Origin: AWTP1-13 sp963770295
GTDB taxonomy: Bacteria > Pseudomonadota > Alphaproteobacteria > Rhizobiales > Hyphomicrobiaceae
Length of the DNA: 64,000 nucleotides
Direction of reading: 5' to 3'
Assembly: GCA_963770295.1 (NCBI GenBank)
Contig: CAVYPA010000017.1
Location: 124,001 to 188,000, forward strand
Program-made: the position numbers and the translations under genes
The notes under the pieces: model-generated
Seen by the model: the letters and a program-made list of their open reading frames with translations, nothing else
Databases searched by the model: none
Told to the model about the DNA's origin: nothing
Shown: one piece after another, positions 36,901 through 44,545 of the stretch
How positions within the stretch are numbered: position 1 is the stretch's first letter
Layout of the letters: each line of letters starts with the position of its first letter

Positions 36901-37997
36901 GTCGACGTACCTATGACTACATATTCGTGCCGGTATTCGGCCCGGACGGGGAAGTGGAGGCGGTTGCCGGCACGACGCGCGATGTCACGGATCGAAAAAA
37001 ACAGGAAGTCGCCCTCCAACATCGCACGGCGCAGTTTGCCACATTGCTGAACCAGGCCCCGCTTGGCGTCTATCTGGTCGACGCCGATTTCAGGATCCGC
37101 GAGGTCAACCCGATAGCCGCCAAGGTTTTGGGCGTCATACCAAACCTCATTGGTCGAGACTTTGCCGAGGTCATCGCCATCCTTTGGCCGAAGGAATACG
37201 CTGAAGACCTGGTGCGCGTCTTCCGGCACACGCTCGAGACTGGCGAACCCTTCTTTATGCCCGAGCGCGTCGAACAGCGGCGCGACAGCGGTAGGGTCGA
37301 AGTCTATGAGTGGCAGGCTCACCGCATCCCGCAACCCGATGGGCGGTTTGGCGTCGTCTGTTACTTCCGCGACATCTCGAACCAAGTATCCACGCGCGAA
37401 CGGCTGACCCTGCTCGTGAATGAACTCAACCATCGGGTCAAGAACACGCTCGCCACCATCCAGTCCGTGGCGCGCCAGTCCTTGCGTAACGCCCCGAATT
37501 TGCTCGAGGGCCAGAAGGTGTTCGATGCCAGGATCGTGGCGCTGTCAAAAGCCCATGACATCCTGACGCGCGAGCATTGGGAAGGTGCGAGCTTGCGCAA
37601 GATCGTATCGGAATCGCTTGCTCCCCATGCCAGCAATGGCAGCCAGCATCGACTGCGGTTTGGGGGCCCCGAAATCAGGCTCCGGCCAAAGGCTGCGCTT
37701 GCCTTGTCGATGGCGTTGCACGAGTTGGCGACCAATGCCGTCAAGTACGGGGCATTTTCAAACGCCAACGGCACTGTAGAGGTCGATTGGAGTGTTGGTG
37801 AGGACGGCCAGTTCGCGCTTCGCTGGATGGAAGAGGGCGGTCCGCCGGTCTCCTCGCCTGACAAAAGAGGCTTTGGTAGCAGACTGATCGAGCAGGGACT
37901 GTCGCAAGATCTCGGCGGCGCGGTAACCCTCGCCTTCCCGAGCTCAGGTGTCGTGTGCTCGATCCACGCACCGTTGATAGAGGTCGGTGGCAGATAA
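33930..37997 (+). CDS. Double hybrid sensor histidine kinase: PAS-GAF-HisKA-HATPase-REC-PAS x3-HWE kinase
   Basis: 1355 residues from GTG 33930, preceded by AAAAGGG; an in-frame GTG at 33900 has no site. No membrane segment, so cytoplasmic. Order: PAS-like sensor (about 20-180, WSPTLKTVVDFLIVNRFPLLLWWG), GAF (about 185-350), HisKA with phospho-His373 in SNVSHEFRTPLSL, HATPase (N box near 483 NLLSNAFKFT; DTGVGIP), receiver with Asp692 (VLADVMMPRMDG) and KPFSA, three PAS domains (about 760-1150), then a second kinase of HWE type: His1168 in ELNHRVKNTLATIQ, followed by HELATNAVKYGA and GFGSRLIEQGL. So it holds a conventional kinase and receiver plus an independent HWE kinase. The downstream receiver gene starts inside its stop codon. 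Confidence 0.93.
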   Translation: MSDDTSLAIADKSAAPPTGGEGYSLEPTSELGSLIRTKDWSRTPIGPPERWSPTLKTVVDFLIVNRFPLLLWWGPQYVSIYNDAYRPILGTKHPSALGQPFREVWTEIEHVVRPLIDAPFNGGPATWMDDILLEVRRHGFTEETHFTIAYSPVPDETAPRGIGGVLATVHEITDKIVGERRITVLRDLGVRAGEARTAESACTIAARALEPHTKDIPFALLYLLDAGGVEARLAASSGVDANSAGAMQLVGVGGTRDVWRFSHVAETKVAAVIEGLTAAMPCVPPGPWSDPPEKAVVLPIKSSLPNQLAGFLVAGVSPRLRLDDQYCGFLDLVGAQIAASITTAQAYEQERKRAEALAEIDRAKTVFFSNVSHEFRTPLSLIIGPLSDAQKRKEGLNVEQLDLVHRNSLRLLKLVNSLLDFSRIEAGRGQATYSATDLAPLTAELASNYASACERAGLALNVECPALPAAVYVDRDMWEKIVLNLLSNAFKFTFEGGITIGLRQVDGTARLTVSDTGVGIPAAEVPLLFERFHRIEGQRSRTHEGSGIGLALVQELVKLHGGSIAVESTVNQGTTFTVSVPLGNAHLPSSRLVAPPTLPSTSVGAEAFVQEALRWLPDTADLSSEVIDDVADGELSAPLGVDGGVLVADDNADMRLYIRRLLGQGCEVRTVADGEAALKQIRERRPSLVLADVMMPRMDGFQLLEAIRADKNMQDLPVILLSARAGEESRVEGLQAGATDYLVKPFSARELIARVSANLELARVRKEATAALRESEGRFRALVTASSTVVYRMSPDWTKMLYLLGQDFIPDTNNPSSSWLETYIFANDRPFVLEAINEAIGGKRLFELEHRVRRVDGSVGWTLSRAIPLLDSNGEIVEWFGAATDVTERKRAEEEVLALAARSDQQRRLYETVLSNTPDLVYVFNRNHQFIYANNALLAMWGKTWIQAIGKTCLELGYEPWHADMHNREIDAVVATKKPIRGEVPFSGTQGRRTYDYIFVPVFGPDGEVEAVAGTTRDVTDRKKQEVALQHRTAQFATLLNQAPLGVYLVDADFRIREVNPIAAKVLGVIPNLIGRDFAEVIAILWPKEYAEDLVRVFRHTLETGEPFFMPERVEQRRDSGRVEVYEWQAHRIPQPDGRFGVVCYFRDISNQVSTRERLTLLVNELNHRVKNTLATIQSVARQSLRNAPNLLEGQKVFDARIVALSKAHDILTREHWEGASLRKIVSESLAPHASNGSQHRLRFGGPEIRLRPKAALALSMALHELATNAVKYGAFSNANGTVEVDWSVGEDGQFALRWMEEGGPPVSSPDKRGFGSRLIEQGLSQDLGGAVTLAFPSSGVVCSIHAPLIEVGGR

Positions 37998-38398
37998 TGG
38001 CACAGCAGCAGGCACAAGCGTCGCGAGCCGGCGGAATCGAGCTGAAGGGACTGAAGGTCTTGGTCGTCGAAGACGAGTCGATGGTGTGCATGCTGATGGA
38101 GGATATGCTGCATGATCTTGGCTGCACCGTAGTTGGCACGGTTGCCAGGTTTGATGATGCTCTCAAGCGGGCAACGGACGGCCCCGCATTCGACGTGGCA
38201 CTGCTCGATGTGAATTTGAACGGTAAGCAGACTTTTCCCATCGCCGAACTCTTGGCGGCACGCGGGATGCAATTCATATTTGCCACGGGCTACGGCGAAA
38301 GCATCCTGCCGCCAGCTCTGCAAGGCGGCCCCATCCTGCAGAAGCCCTTCGAATTGGAGGCCTTGGAGAAGGCCTTGCGGCGCGCCGTTGCGCGATAG
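37997..38398 (+). CDS. Stand-alone receiver (response regulator) protein
   Basis: 133 residues; ATG 37997 overlaps the kinase stop codon by one base (TAATG), so translation is coupled. Receiver features: LKVLVVEDESMVCMLMEDML with the acidic pair, phospho-Asp71 in VALLDVNLNG, FATGYGESILP, and Lys in QKPFELEALEKAL. No output domain. In HWE-kinase systems such single-domain receivers commonly pass phosphate onward or act as a sink, so it is probably the direct partner of the HWE half of the kinase. Confidence 0.93.
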   Translation: MAQQQAQASRAGGIELKGLKVLVVEDESMVCMLMEDMLHDLGCTVVGTVARFDDALKRATDGPAFDVALLDVNLNGKQTFPIAELLAARGMQFIFATGYGESILPPALQGGPILQKPFELEALEKALRRAVAR

Positions 38399-38738
38399 CA
38401 CGCGTGCCCGATGACGCCCCTCTCCCCGACGCCAGCGACGAATCGACTGAAAAACTGCAGCTGACGATCGGAAAGCTTGCGGGTAGCCTCCTTCCTTTGC
38501 GTTGTAGCTGAGCATGGCTCCGGTGTGGCTCTGCAACAGCGCCGACATGGTCAAGAACCGTTAGGCGCCGAGGCCTGGGCGGACACGTTGCTCCCTGCGG
38601 CTTGACCCCGCCGCGTGGTCGCCATCAGCAGTTAGGCGGGGATTTGGTCCTCTGGACAGCAGCGACCTTTGGCTTCACCAAATCCCAGGCCTCAGTGCCC
38701 CAAGCTCGCTCCCGTGCCTGGATCTTCCGTTCAACGCC
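38399..38738. other. Non-coding gap
   Basis: Separates the receiver gene (forward) from the convergent flavin oxidoreductase end. Contains no recognisable gene; terminators may lie here but none is obvious. Confidence 0.45.
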
Positions 38739-40688
38739 TTAAATGGCTGTGGCGGCGGCTTCGCCTTCGTGAATGGCGCAGATGAGATTGCGCGGGGCAA
38801 CGCAGTCACCGACCAAACGCGTATCGACACCGGCCCGGCGCAACGGTTCGGCCAGCGCGTCGTTGGCGACGCGCGGCGTCGACCACAGAAATAGAGCAAC
38901 GTTGTGAATGTCACGCACCCGGCCCGTGAAAGCATTGCGCCACCTCAGCACGCCGCCACGGAAGGAAACCGGCTCGGCCGCGACGATGATCTCGGCATCG
39001 GCCTGGTAAAGTCGGCGGTGGATGCCAATCGCGCTGCAGTAATTCACGTTGCGGGCAATCTGCGGGCGCGGGGTGAGAAGGACGAGCTTTTCGTAGCGAT
39101 CCGCCATGGCCTCCGCCACCGCGTAGGTTGCGGCGCTGTGGTCCATGTCGAACAGAACGGCTATCCCGTCGGAACGGACCTTTAGCCGATGTCCATCCCA
39201 CTCGCGAACCGATACACCGCCCTCGCTCCCTGCCAGCGGCCGCGAATTCGAGCCGGTAGCAAGGATCACGGTCTCTGGATTGCCCGCCAAAACGTCCGGC
39301 GGCGTTGCCATCTTGCCGAGTTCGATCTTTGCCGAGGTGTCGCGAAGCTGCCGTTCCATCCAAGCCAACACGTTGTGATAGTCCTGGCGACCGGGAAGTC
39401 CGGCTTCCCAGCGCAGTTTGCCGCCCAGCTCTTGCGACGCACTCAGGAGGGTTACGTCGTGCCCGCGTTGCGCCGCTATGCGGGCCGCCTGCAGACCTGC
39501 CGGGCCGGCACCCACCACAACGACACGCTTCTTTTTGGCGGCGCCGGCCGGTCGCCAGCGCGATTCGCCCCTGGCACCGAGCTGCGGATTGTGCGCCTCG
39601 GCTAGCGGCTTGCCGAGATGTACCTCTCCCCAAGCAAAGTTGTCGAAGCTCGACGGCCGAATGTCCTTGGCGCGACCCTCGCGTGCCTTGCTCGGCCAAT
39701 CGGCATCCGCGATCAACGCGCGCGTCATTCCGACCAGATCGCCCGCACCCTCGTTGAGCGCGGCTTCGGCTTCCTCCGGCGTCGCGATCCGGCCAATCGC
39801 CATGACAGGCTTGCCGCCGGCGGCGGGGCGGATCCTCTTGTGTATGTGGAGGAAGGGTGCCGGCCGGAAATGCATGTCCGGCACATGGTTTTCCAAACTA
39901 TAGCTAAAGTTGCCCTGGCTGTAGGCGAAATAGTCGAGGCTACCGTGAGCGACAAGCGCCGCGGTAATTCGCGCCGCCTCATCGGGATCGATGCCACCTT
40001 CGACGCCCTCGTCGCCCGGCATCTTGAGGCCGATCACGAATTGCTTGCCGCACGTCGCCCGGATTGCGTCGCACACCTCGGCAATGAAGCGCACGCGATT
40101 TTGCAACGAACCACCGTAGCGGTCGGAACGCTGGTTCGACCACGGAGAAAGGATCTGCGACAGCAAGTAGCCGTGGGCGCCGTGCAGCTCCACGCCGGCA
40201 AAGCCACAGCGCTGCAGGCGCTGCGCGACAGCCACAAACGCAGCAGCGACCTGCCGCAGGTCCTCTGTCGACATGACGTGGGGCACGGTCCAGCTATACG
40301 CGTCCGGTTGATCCGAAATACCCTTTGGTGACCACACGGGGCTCCAAAGTTGCTGGCGTCCGGGGTGCCAGAGTTGCCCGATCAGACAGGCGCCCGCACC
40401 CTCAACCGCCGCCGCGGTTCGCTTGAAGCCCTCTTCATTCTCCTTCGCATAGCCAGCCACGATCGCGCCATGCGCAAGCGCCGCCGGATCGACGGCGATC
40501 ACCTCGCTGACAACGGCTCCGCAACCGCCGTTGGCGCGCGCGGCAAGAAAATCGGTCCAGCGCTCTGTGACGCGATGGCCCGCGCCATAATTTGTAAGCG
40601 TCGCCGACAGCACCACGCGATTGCGCAAGGTCCGTTCGCCGACCTTGAGCGAGCAAAACAGGCGCGGGAAATAGGGATTGTCAGGCAT
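38739..40688 (-). CDS. Old-yellow-enzyme/FAD-type flavoprotein oxidoreductase (dienoyl-CoA reductase/amine demethylase fold) without the Fe-S cysteines
   Basis: 649 residues from ATG 40688. N-terminal FMN TIM barrel: FCSLKVGERTLRNRVVLSA, the substrate-site region HGAHGYLLSQILSPWSNQRSDRYGGSL, and GDLVGMTRALIADADWPSKAREG. C-terminal FAD/NAD part: KRVVVVGAGPAGLQAARIAAQRGHDVTLL and the late GDCVAPRNLICAIHEGEAAA. Relatives (2,4-dienoyl-CoA reductase, trimethylamine dehydrogenase, N-methylproline demethylase) carry a [4Fe-4S] site with pattern C-x2-C-x2-C-x(~11)-C just after the barrel. Here the equivalent stretch reads RPSSFDNFAWGEVHLG then KPLAEAHNP: all four Cys are replaced. Electron transfer between FMN and FAD must therefore differ. 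Stand-alone gene. Confidence 0.88.
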   Translation of the reverse strand: MPDNPYFPRLFCSLKVGERTLRNRVVLSATLTNYGAGHRVTERWTDFLAARANGGCGAVVSEVIAVDPAALAHGAIVAGYAKENEEGFKRTAAAVEGAGACLIGQLWHPGRQQLWSPVWSPKGISDQPDAYSWTVPHVMSTEDLRQVAAAFVAVAQRLQRCGFAGVELHGAHGYLLSQILSPWSNQRSDRYGGSLQNRVRFIAEVCDAIRATCGKQFVIGLKMPGDEGVEGGIDPDEAARITAALVAHGSLDYFAYSQGNFSYSLENHVPDMHFRPAPFLHIHKRIRPAAGGKPVMAIGRIATPEEAEAALNEGAGDLVGMTRALIADADWPSKAREGRAKDIRPSSFDNFAWGEVHLGKPLAEAHNPQLGARGESRWRPAGAAKKKRVVVVGAGPAGLQAARIAAQRGHDVTLLSASQELGGKLRWEAGLPGRQDYHNVLAWMERQLRDTSAKIELGKMATPPDVLAGNPETVILATGSNSRPLAGSEGGVSVREWDGHRLKVRSDGIAVLFDMDHSAATYAVAEAMADRYEKLVLLTPRPQIARNVNYCSAIGIHRRLYQADAEIIVAAEPVSFRGGVLRWRNAFTGRVRDIHNVALFLWSTPRVANDALAEPLRRAGVDTRLVGDCVAPRNLICAIHEGEAAATAI

Positions 40689-41059
40689 GCCTACCTTTCC
40701 ATTCTGCCGCCAATGCAAGCCAATGATCGCGTTTTTTTTGAACTATTGCCACGATCTGGACCGATCCGGGCAACATTGACCGCCAAGACCGCAGCAAGGG
40801 CCAGGAGGCCGGCAGGCCCAGCCCTGGTGTGCACACAAGTTGCGCCGTAGCCCGCGGCAAAGAGATCCACGTTGGGGGAGGCGCCCATCGAAGGCGACCA
40901 GCTTGAGGTGGGCTCGCGGAGGCGACCGAGGATCCAGCCCTGGCAGGGTGTGGACGGGCGCCACGATCAGCCAGGGATGATCGGGCGCAGGCAGCCACAT
41001 GAGACCGCCTCGCATTAGGCCCCGCAGAGCAGCTCATTGAACCGGTTTCACGACGCTCT
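40689..41059. other. Non-coding gap
   Basis: Between the oxidoreductase start and the first DUF1801 stop (both reverse). An open frame at 40743-41015 begins MRGGLMWLPAPDHPWLIVAP and might be a remnant, but no family is recognised. A run of eight T lies near 40731. Confidence 0.4.
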
Positions 41060-41551
41060 TCAAGCGTTCTTTGGTTTCCTCTGTGAGCGAGCGGGGCGAG
41101 CGCTAGCTCGCAGCGTCGTGTTCAGCGCCACGGCGGCGCGAATGAGCGCCTTTAATGCCCTTTCATCGATCTTGTCGCCCTCATGGAAATCGATGGCCCG
41201 CCTGGTGTTGCCTTCGAGACTGGAGTTGAAGAGGCTCGAAGGGTCCTCCAACGAAGCGCCCTTGGCGAAGGTCATCTTGACGACATTCTTGTAGGTCTCA
41301 CCGGTGCAGATTATTCCCGCGTGCGACCACACGGGAACCCCTCTCCACTTCCACTCCTCGACCACTTCGGGATCGGCCTGCTTAATGAGATTTCTGACCC
41401 GAGCAAGCGTCTCGCCACGCCAATCCCTCAGCTCCTCAATTCTCGCATCTATCAGCTGAGAGGGCGACCCTCCTCCAATCTCTTCCCTCGAGCCGCTCTT
41501 GCTTTTCTGCATGACAATTGTTGTTTTCTTCATGGTTGTTACTTTCTTCAT
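41060..41551 (-). CDS. DUF1801 (YdhG/YdeI-like) protein
   Basis: 163 residues. Family features: LIDARIEELRDWRGETLARVRNLIKQADPEVVEEWKWRGVPVWSHAGIICTGETYKNVVKMTFAKGA, with the EEWKW and GVPVW segments, then GNTRRAIDFHEG and DERALKALIRAAV. DUF1801 proteins are small alpha/beta proteins, function not established, often near ArsR-SRPBCC genes. The start region contains an 18-bp duplication carrying the start ATG twice (41551 and 41533, both followed by AAGAA); AAAGGGG before 41551 favours the upstream one. Lys-rich tail (RSQRKPKNA). Confidence 0.85.
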   Translation of the reverse strand: MKKVTTMKKTTIVMQKSKSGSREEIGGGSPSQLIDARIEELRDWRGETLARVRNLIKQADPEVVEEWKWRGVPVWSHAGIICTGETYKNVVKMTFAKGASLEDPSSLFNSSLEGNTRRAIDFHEGDKIDERALKALIRAAVALNTTLRASARPARSQRKPKNA

Positions 41552-41558
41552 GGTTGTT
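41526..41558. repeat. 15-bp direct repeat at 18-bp period across the start codon
   Basis: TTCTTCATGGTTGTT occurs at 41526-41540 and 41544-41558. Read on the reverse strand each copy contains AACAACCATGAAGAA, so the start codon and its context are duplicated in frame. Confidence 0.8.
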
Positions 41559-41921
41559 GTCGCGCCCCTTTCACTCGGTATCGCTCGTTACCATCGCATC
41601 TCGCTTCCATCCGGGTCTTCGATGTCGAACCAGCTTATCACGTTGGGTCTCGTCTCGATCTCGGGTCCAACGACCCTGGGGGCGCCGTACCCGCTGGCAC
41701 TTGATGGCTTTGTGCACGCCTGGCGTGTCGACGGCATCGACGCGGCGAACGTCGGCGGTTTAGCCGTCGCGTAAGGGTCAATTCAGGCGTGCGCGGCGCC
41801 GTCAGCCTCGACCTTGGGCATTGTGTCGTGCGCCGGCAGTTCCTTCGCCGCGGCCCGCGTGGGCGTGCGGGCCGATGACTTGGTGTCCGCTCGCGCCAGG
41901 CACGCGCCCCACGCCGGTCGC
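41552..41921. other. Non-coding gap
   Basis: Between the two DUF1801 genes, both on the reverse strand. Apart from the start-codon repeat at its left edge, nothing was recognised. Confidence 0.45.
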
Positions 41922-42443
41922 TCACATTCGTGCACCCGGAAATTGGCTGGCTTGCTTGACCCAAGCGGCGAGCTGCGCTTCGTCGAGCCGATCGTCCTCG
42001 TGGATGTTGAGGTAGCGCGTCTCCTTGCTCTTGGACGCGCCGGGGGGGACAGGACGCAGCGACGTGCCGCGGAAGAACGCCACTTTGACGTAGTTCGTGA
42101 AGGTATGGATGCCGAGGAACCAACCCTGGCCCTCGACGCCGTAAAGCGGCGAGTTCCATTTGACGGCCTTGCGCACGTCGGAGACGGTGCGCACGATGAG
42201 CGCGTCGAGGCGGCGCCCGACCTTGCGTTTCCAGCCCGGCATGGCCGCAATGTAGGCCTGCACGGGGGCGTCGCCGTCGGCTTTCGCGATCTGCGGATTG
42301 CCGCCTGCGAGGAGAGCCGCCTTTGCCTTGCGGGATTGCGACTTCGCTGCCGTCCTGCGCGGTTTGGGCGCCTTGGCAGTGACGCGCTTGGCGGCGCCAA
42401 TCTTGGCGGCCTTCGCCGAGGTTTTGGATGTCTCGCCGGTCAT
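41922..42443 (-). CDS. DUF1801 protein with Lys/Ala-rich basic N-terminal extension
   Basis: 173 residues from ATG 42443, with GGAG eight bases upstream. Residues 1-47 are Ala/Lys/Arg-rich (KTSAKAAKIGAAKRVTAKAPKPRR), like histone H1-type tails and probably disordered and nucleic-acid-binding. Then the DUF1801 domain: VQAYIAAMPGWKRKVGRRLDALIVRTV, DVRKAVKWNSPLYGVEGQGW with the conserved KW-x-P-x-Y, YVKVAFFRGTSL, and a C-terminal RYLNIHEDDRLDEAQLAAWVKQA. It lies 93 bp beyond the SRPBCC gene on the same strand and probably belongs to the ArsR-SRPBCC operon. Confidence 0.88.
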   Translation of the reverse strand: MTGETSKTSAKAAKIGAAKRVTAKAPKPRRTAAKSQSRKAKAALLAGGNPQIAKADGDAPVQAYIAAMPGWKRKVGRRLDALIVRTVSDVRKAVKWNSPLYGVEGQGWFLGIHTFTNYVKVAFFRGTSLRPVPPGASKSKETRYLNIHEDDRLDEAQLAAWVKQASQFPGARM

Positions 42444-42536
42444 TGTCTTCACTCCAACGGATCGGCTTTAGACAAACTGGGGAACAAAGCTCGCCCGCTC
42501 CTAAACGTGGCGAGCCTTGAATTGTGCCAGCAGACT

Positions 42537-42947
42537 TCAATGGATCCGCGCCAAGACCTGCTCCAGGTTCGCAAAGAACCGCTGCCACCCGAACTTGGCG
42601 CCCTGGTAGGCCTGCTGCTGATCCGGCCGGAAGCCCGACTGCTCCATGCGTAAGTGGGTCCCCGTGCTCGTTGGGGTGAGAGTCCAAGTGACGACACTCT
42701 CAAGACCATAGGCAGCCCACGTGTAAGACAGCGTTTTGTTTGGCTCGATGCTCAGGACCCGACAGTCAACACTGCCCCAGTCGGCACGAAAATCGAAACG
42801 GTGGCCCACGACAGGCTTGAAGTCATTCTTCATGAGCCATTCGTCGATCAGGTGTGGTTGCGTGAGCGCGCGCCAGATCTTTTCCAGCGGAAACGGAATT
42901 TCTCGTTCGACAATGACGGAACGCGTTGCGGTCGCGGGTTTGCTCAT
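42537..42947 (-). CDS. SRPBCC (AHSA1/START-like) domain protein
   Basis: 136 residues; ATG 42947 overlaps the ArsR-type stop (ATGA). The domain reads SVIVEREIPFPLEKIWRALTQPHLIDEWLMKNDFKPVVGHRFDFRADWG, the classical AHSA1 start, and ends GWQRFFANLEQVLARI. Ligand unknown. With the regulator and the DUF1801 protein it forms an operon; the same pairing occurs at 32448-33268 with a different protein sequence. Confidence 0.92.
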   Translation of the reverse strand: MSKPATATRSVIVEREIPFPLEKIWRALTQPHLIDEWLMKNDFKPVVGHRFDFRADWGSVDCRVLSIEPNKTLSYTWAAYGLESVVTWTLTPTSTGTHLRMEQSGFRPDQQQAYQGAKFGWQRFFANLEQVLARIH

Positions 42948-43267
42948 TGGTCCATCCTTTTGAGTAGATCTTCGAGTTTGTCGAATCGGTTTTGCCAGAA
43001 ACCGGTCATTTGGCTTGTCCAGTCGATCAGCGCGGCCAAGGCACCGAGCTGCGCGCTATAGTGCGTCTGGCGACCTTCGTGACGGTCGCGCACCAGCCCG
43101 GCCTGCTTCAGCACCCCGAGATGCTTTGAGACGGCCGGTTGCGAGACCCCTGCCCGAGCTGTCAGAGCCCCGACCGTCTGCTCGCCTTCGCGACACAGTC
43201 GCTCAAAAATGGCCCGTCGCGTCGGATCGGCGAGCGTTCTGAACAGCACATCGTGGGTGCTCGGCAT
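42944..43267 (-). CDS. ArsR-type winged-helix transcriptional regulator
   Basis: 107 residues (MPSTHDVLFRTLADPTRRAIFERLCREGEQTVGALTARAGVSQPAVSKHL). The helix-turn-helix LTARAGVSQPAVSKHLGVLKQAGLVRDRHEGRQTHYSA is textbook ArsR. No Cys pair for metal binding. First gene in the operon and overlapping the SRPBCC gene by four bases. An imperfect 20-bp palindrome (43292-43311) lies 24 bp upstream of the start and is a likely operator. Confidence 0.93.
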   Translation of the reverse strand: MPSTHDVLFRTLADPTRRAIFERLCREGEQTVGALTARAGVSQPAVSKHLGVLKQAGLVRDRHEGRQTHYSAQLGALAALIDWTSQMTGFWQNRFDKLEDLLKRMDQ

Positions 43268-43291
43268 TTTGGGATCAATAACCCTCTGGCT

Positions 43292-43311
43292 ATGGATTTA
43301 CGTATAACCAT
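43292..43311. promoter_or_regulatory. Candidate ArsR operator, 20-bp palindrome (16 of 20 positions symmetric)
   Basis: ATGGATTTACGTATAACCAT: ends ATGG/CCAT and core TACGTA are exactly symmetric; four inner positions break symmetry. Its length and position fit an ArsR/SmtB-type autorepressor site. The first module's dyad (33280) is unrelated in sequence. Confidence 0.55.
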
Positions 43312-43973
43312 GGAGATATGAGTGAGTAAGCCTGACTGCGAACGCCGACCCGTAAGGGCAGCCGACCGGCGGCCCCTGAGAGCGCGCCGGCAGGGCTGAT
43401 GACCCTGCGACCGACCGCTGCGGCTTGGCCGCCTTGGCAGCGACCCGTTTGCTGGGGACCGGCTGCAGCCGTTGGGTGCCTTTTTCTGCCGGCGGTCCCA
43501 TTGCGACTCAAATCCCTAAGCTTTTATTCCTTGAGCGGATCAAAAAAACCATGGCGCTATTTGCTTTGACCCTGGAATAGGGCGCCACGCACCAAAGTCT
43601 TGGCTTCCAGAGCGCAGGCAAAGTTTGCGCACGCCACGAAGGAGTTCCCGATGACCACTCACAACAGGCCCGATCACAGCAGGACAATTTGCCCTGAGGT
43701 GTCGACGTCGCCTGCGGCTTGAACCGTGGGATGCTATGGCGCGTGCCGAGAGCTTGAGGCGAAGCTGCCCCTCGAGCGAGACTTCTGCGTGAGTGTCGCG
43801 TCACACGCTTCGGGATGCCGACCATTGCGCACTTTTTTTTACGGGCCTTGGACCGGACTAACGCCCCGGTAACACCGATCTAACAGGGCGACGACGCCAG
43901 GCCTGTTCAATACCCTCACAAGCGACCGGCCATGGGTTCCGGCCGCCGCGGACGGTGGCAGCAAGAGGCTAAC
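43312..43973. other. Non-coding gap
   Basis: Between divergent ArsR and GNAT genes. Open frames of about 100 codons exist, but they lack family similarity. Contains an A7 run near 43543 and a T9 run near 43830. Confidence 0.45.
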
Positions 43974-44522
43974 ATGTTTAAGCATCAGATTTTTCACTGC
44001 GGCGGCGCGGCCAACTCCAATGCAGGTCAGCTGCGGGTCCTCCATCACACTGAAATCTCCCTGTATTACAGCCACTTGGCGCGCTTGAGCCGGCAATGCC
44101 GCCGATCGCGCTTCGGCAACGAGGTCTCCGACCAGTTCCTGGCCGACTATGTGGATCGCATCGACCTCACGAACACCGTCATCGTTGGCTACCTCGATGG
44201 CGAGCAATTGCACGGGGGCGCCGAACTGCGATCCTTGCGCAAGGTCTGGTGCAAGGCGGCGGAGGTTGCCTTCTCGGTCGATGCCCAATGGCGTTCGCGC
44301 GGCATTGGCAGCGCGCTGATGATGGACGCTTTGTTCATGGCACAAGCGCTCGGCGTCGAGCGGACCTTCCTGATTTGCAACCGCAATAACCGCGCCATGC
44401 AGCGGATCGCGGAAAAGGTGCACGCCGACATTCACTTCGAAGACGGCGATTGTCTGGCAGTGATTGTCGTACCGAGGCTTCAGGCCGAGGCGATATGTGC
44501 GGTTGCGCGCTGCGCCGCCTAG
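43974..44522 (+). CDS. GNAT-family acetyltransferase
   Basis: 182 residues from ATG 43974, with AAGAGG at about 43962-43967. The fold's signature acetyl-CoA loop is RSRGIGSALMMDALFMAQAL (R/Q-x-x-G-x-G) preceded by the strand AEVAFSVDAQW; the last strands (RTFLICNRNNRAMQRIAEKV) are typical. The N-terminal 90 residues contain a YYSHLARLSRQCRRSRFG region seen in N-acetyltransferases of the proteobacterial GNAT-like branch. Substrate unknown. The gene is alone, with the small DUF6894-containing pair in convergent orientation. Confidence 0.88.
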   Translation: MFKHQIFHCGGAANSNAGQLRVLHHTEISLYYSHLARLSRQCRRSRFGNEVSDQFLADYVDRIDLTNTVIVGYLDGEQLHGGAELRSLRKVWCKAAEVAFSVDAQWRSRGIGSALMMDALFMAQALGVERTFLICNRNNRAMQRIAEKVHADIHFEDGDCLAVIVVPRLQAEAICAVARCAA

Positions 44523-44545
44523 CAAGCGCCGCCGCAGAAACCCTC

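Noticed and set aside
36516..37433. 305-codon reverse-strand frame inside the kinase gene
   Set aside because: Antisense of the PAS region of the double kinase; the forward frame has clear PAS and HWE motifs.
41638..42687. 349-codon reverse-strand frame over the SRPBCC/DUF1801 region
   Set aside because: Arg/Gly-rich shadow frame; the true genes have domain motifs and ribosome sites in other frames.
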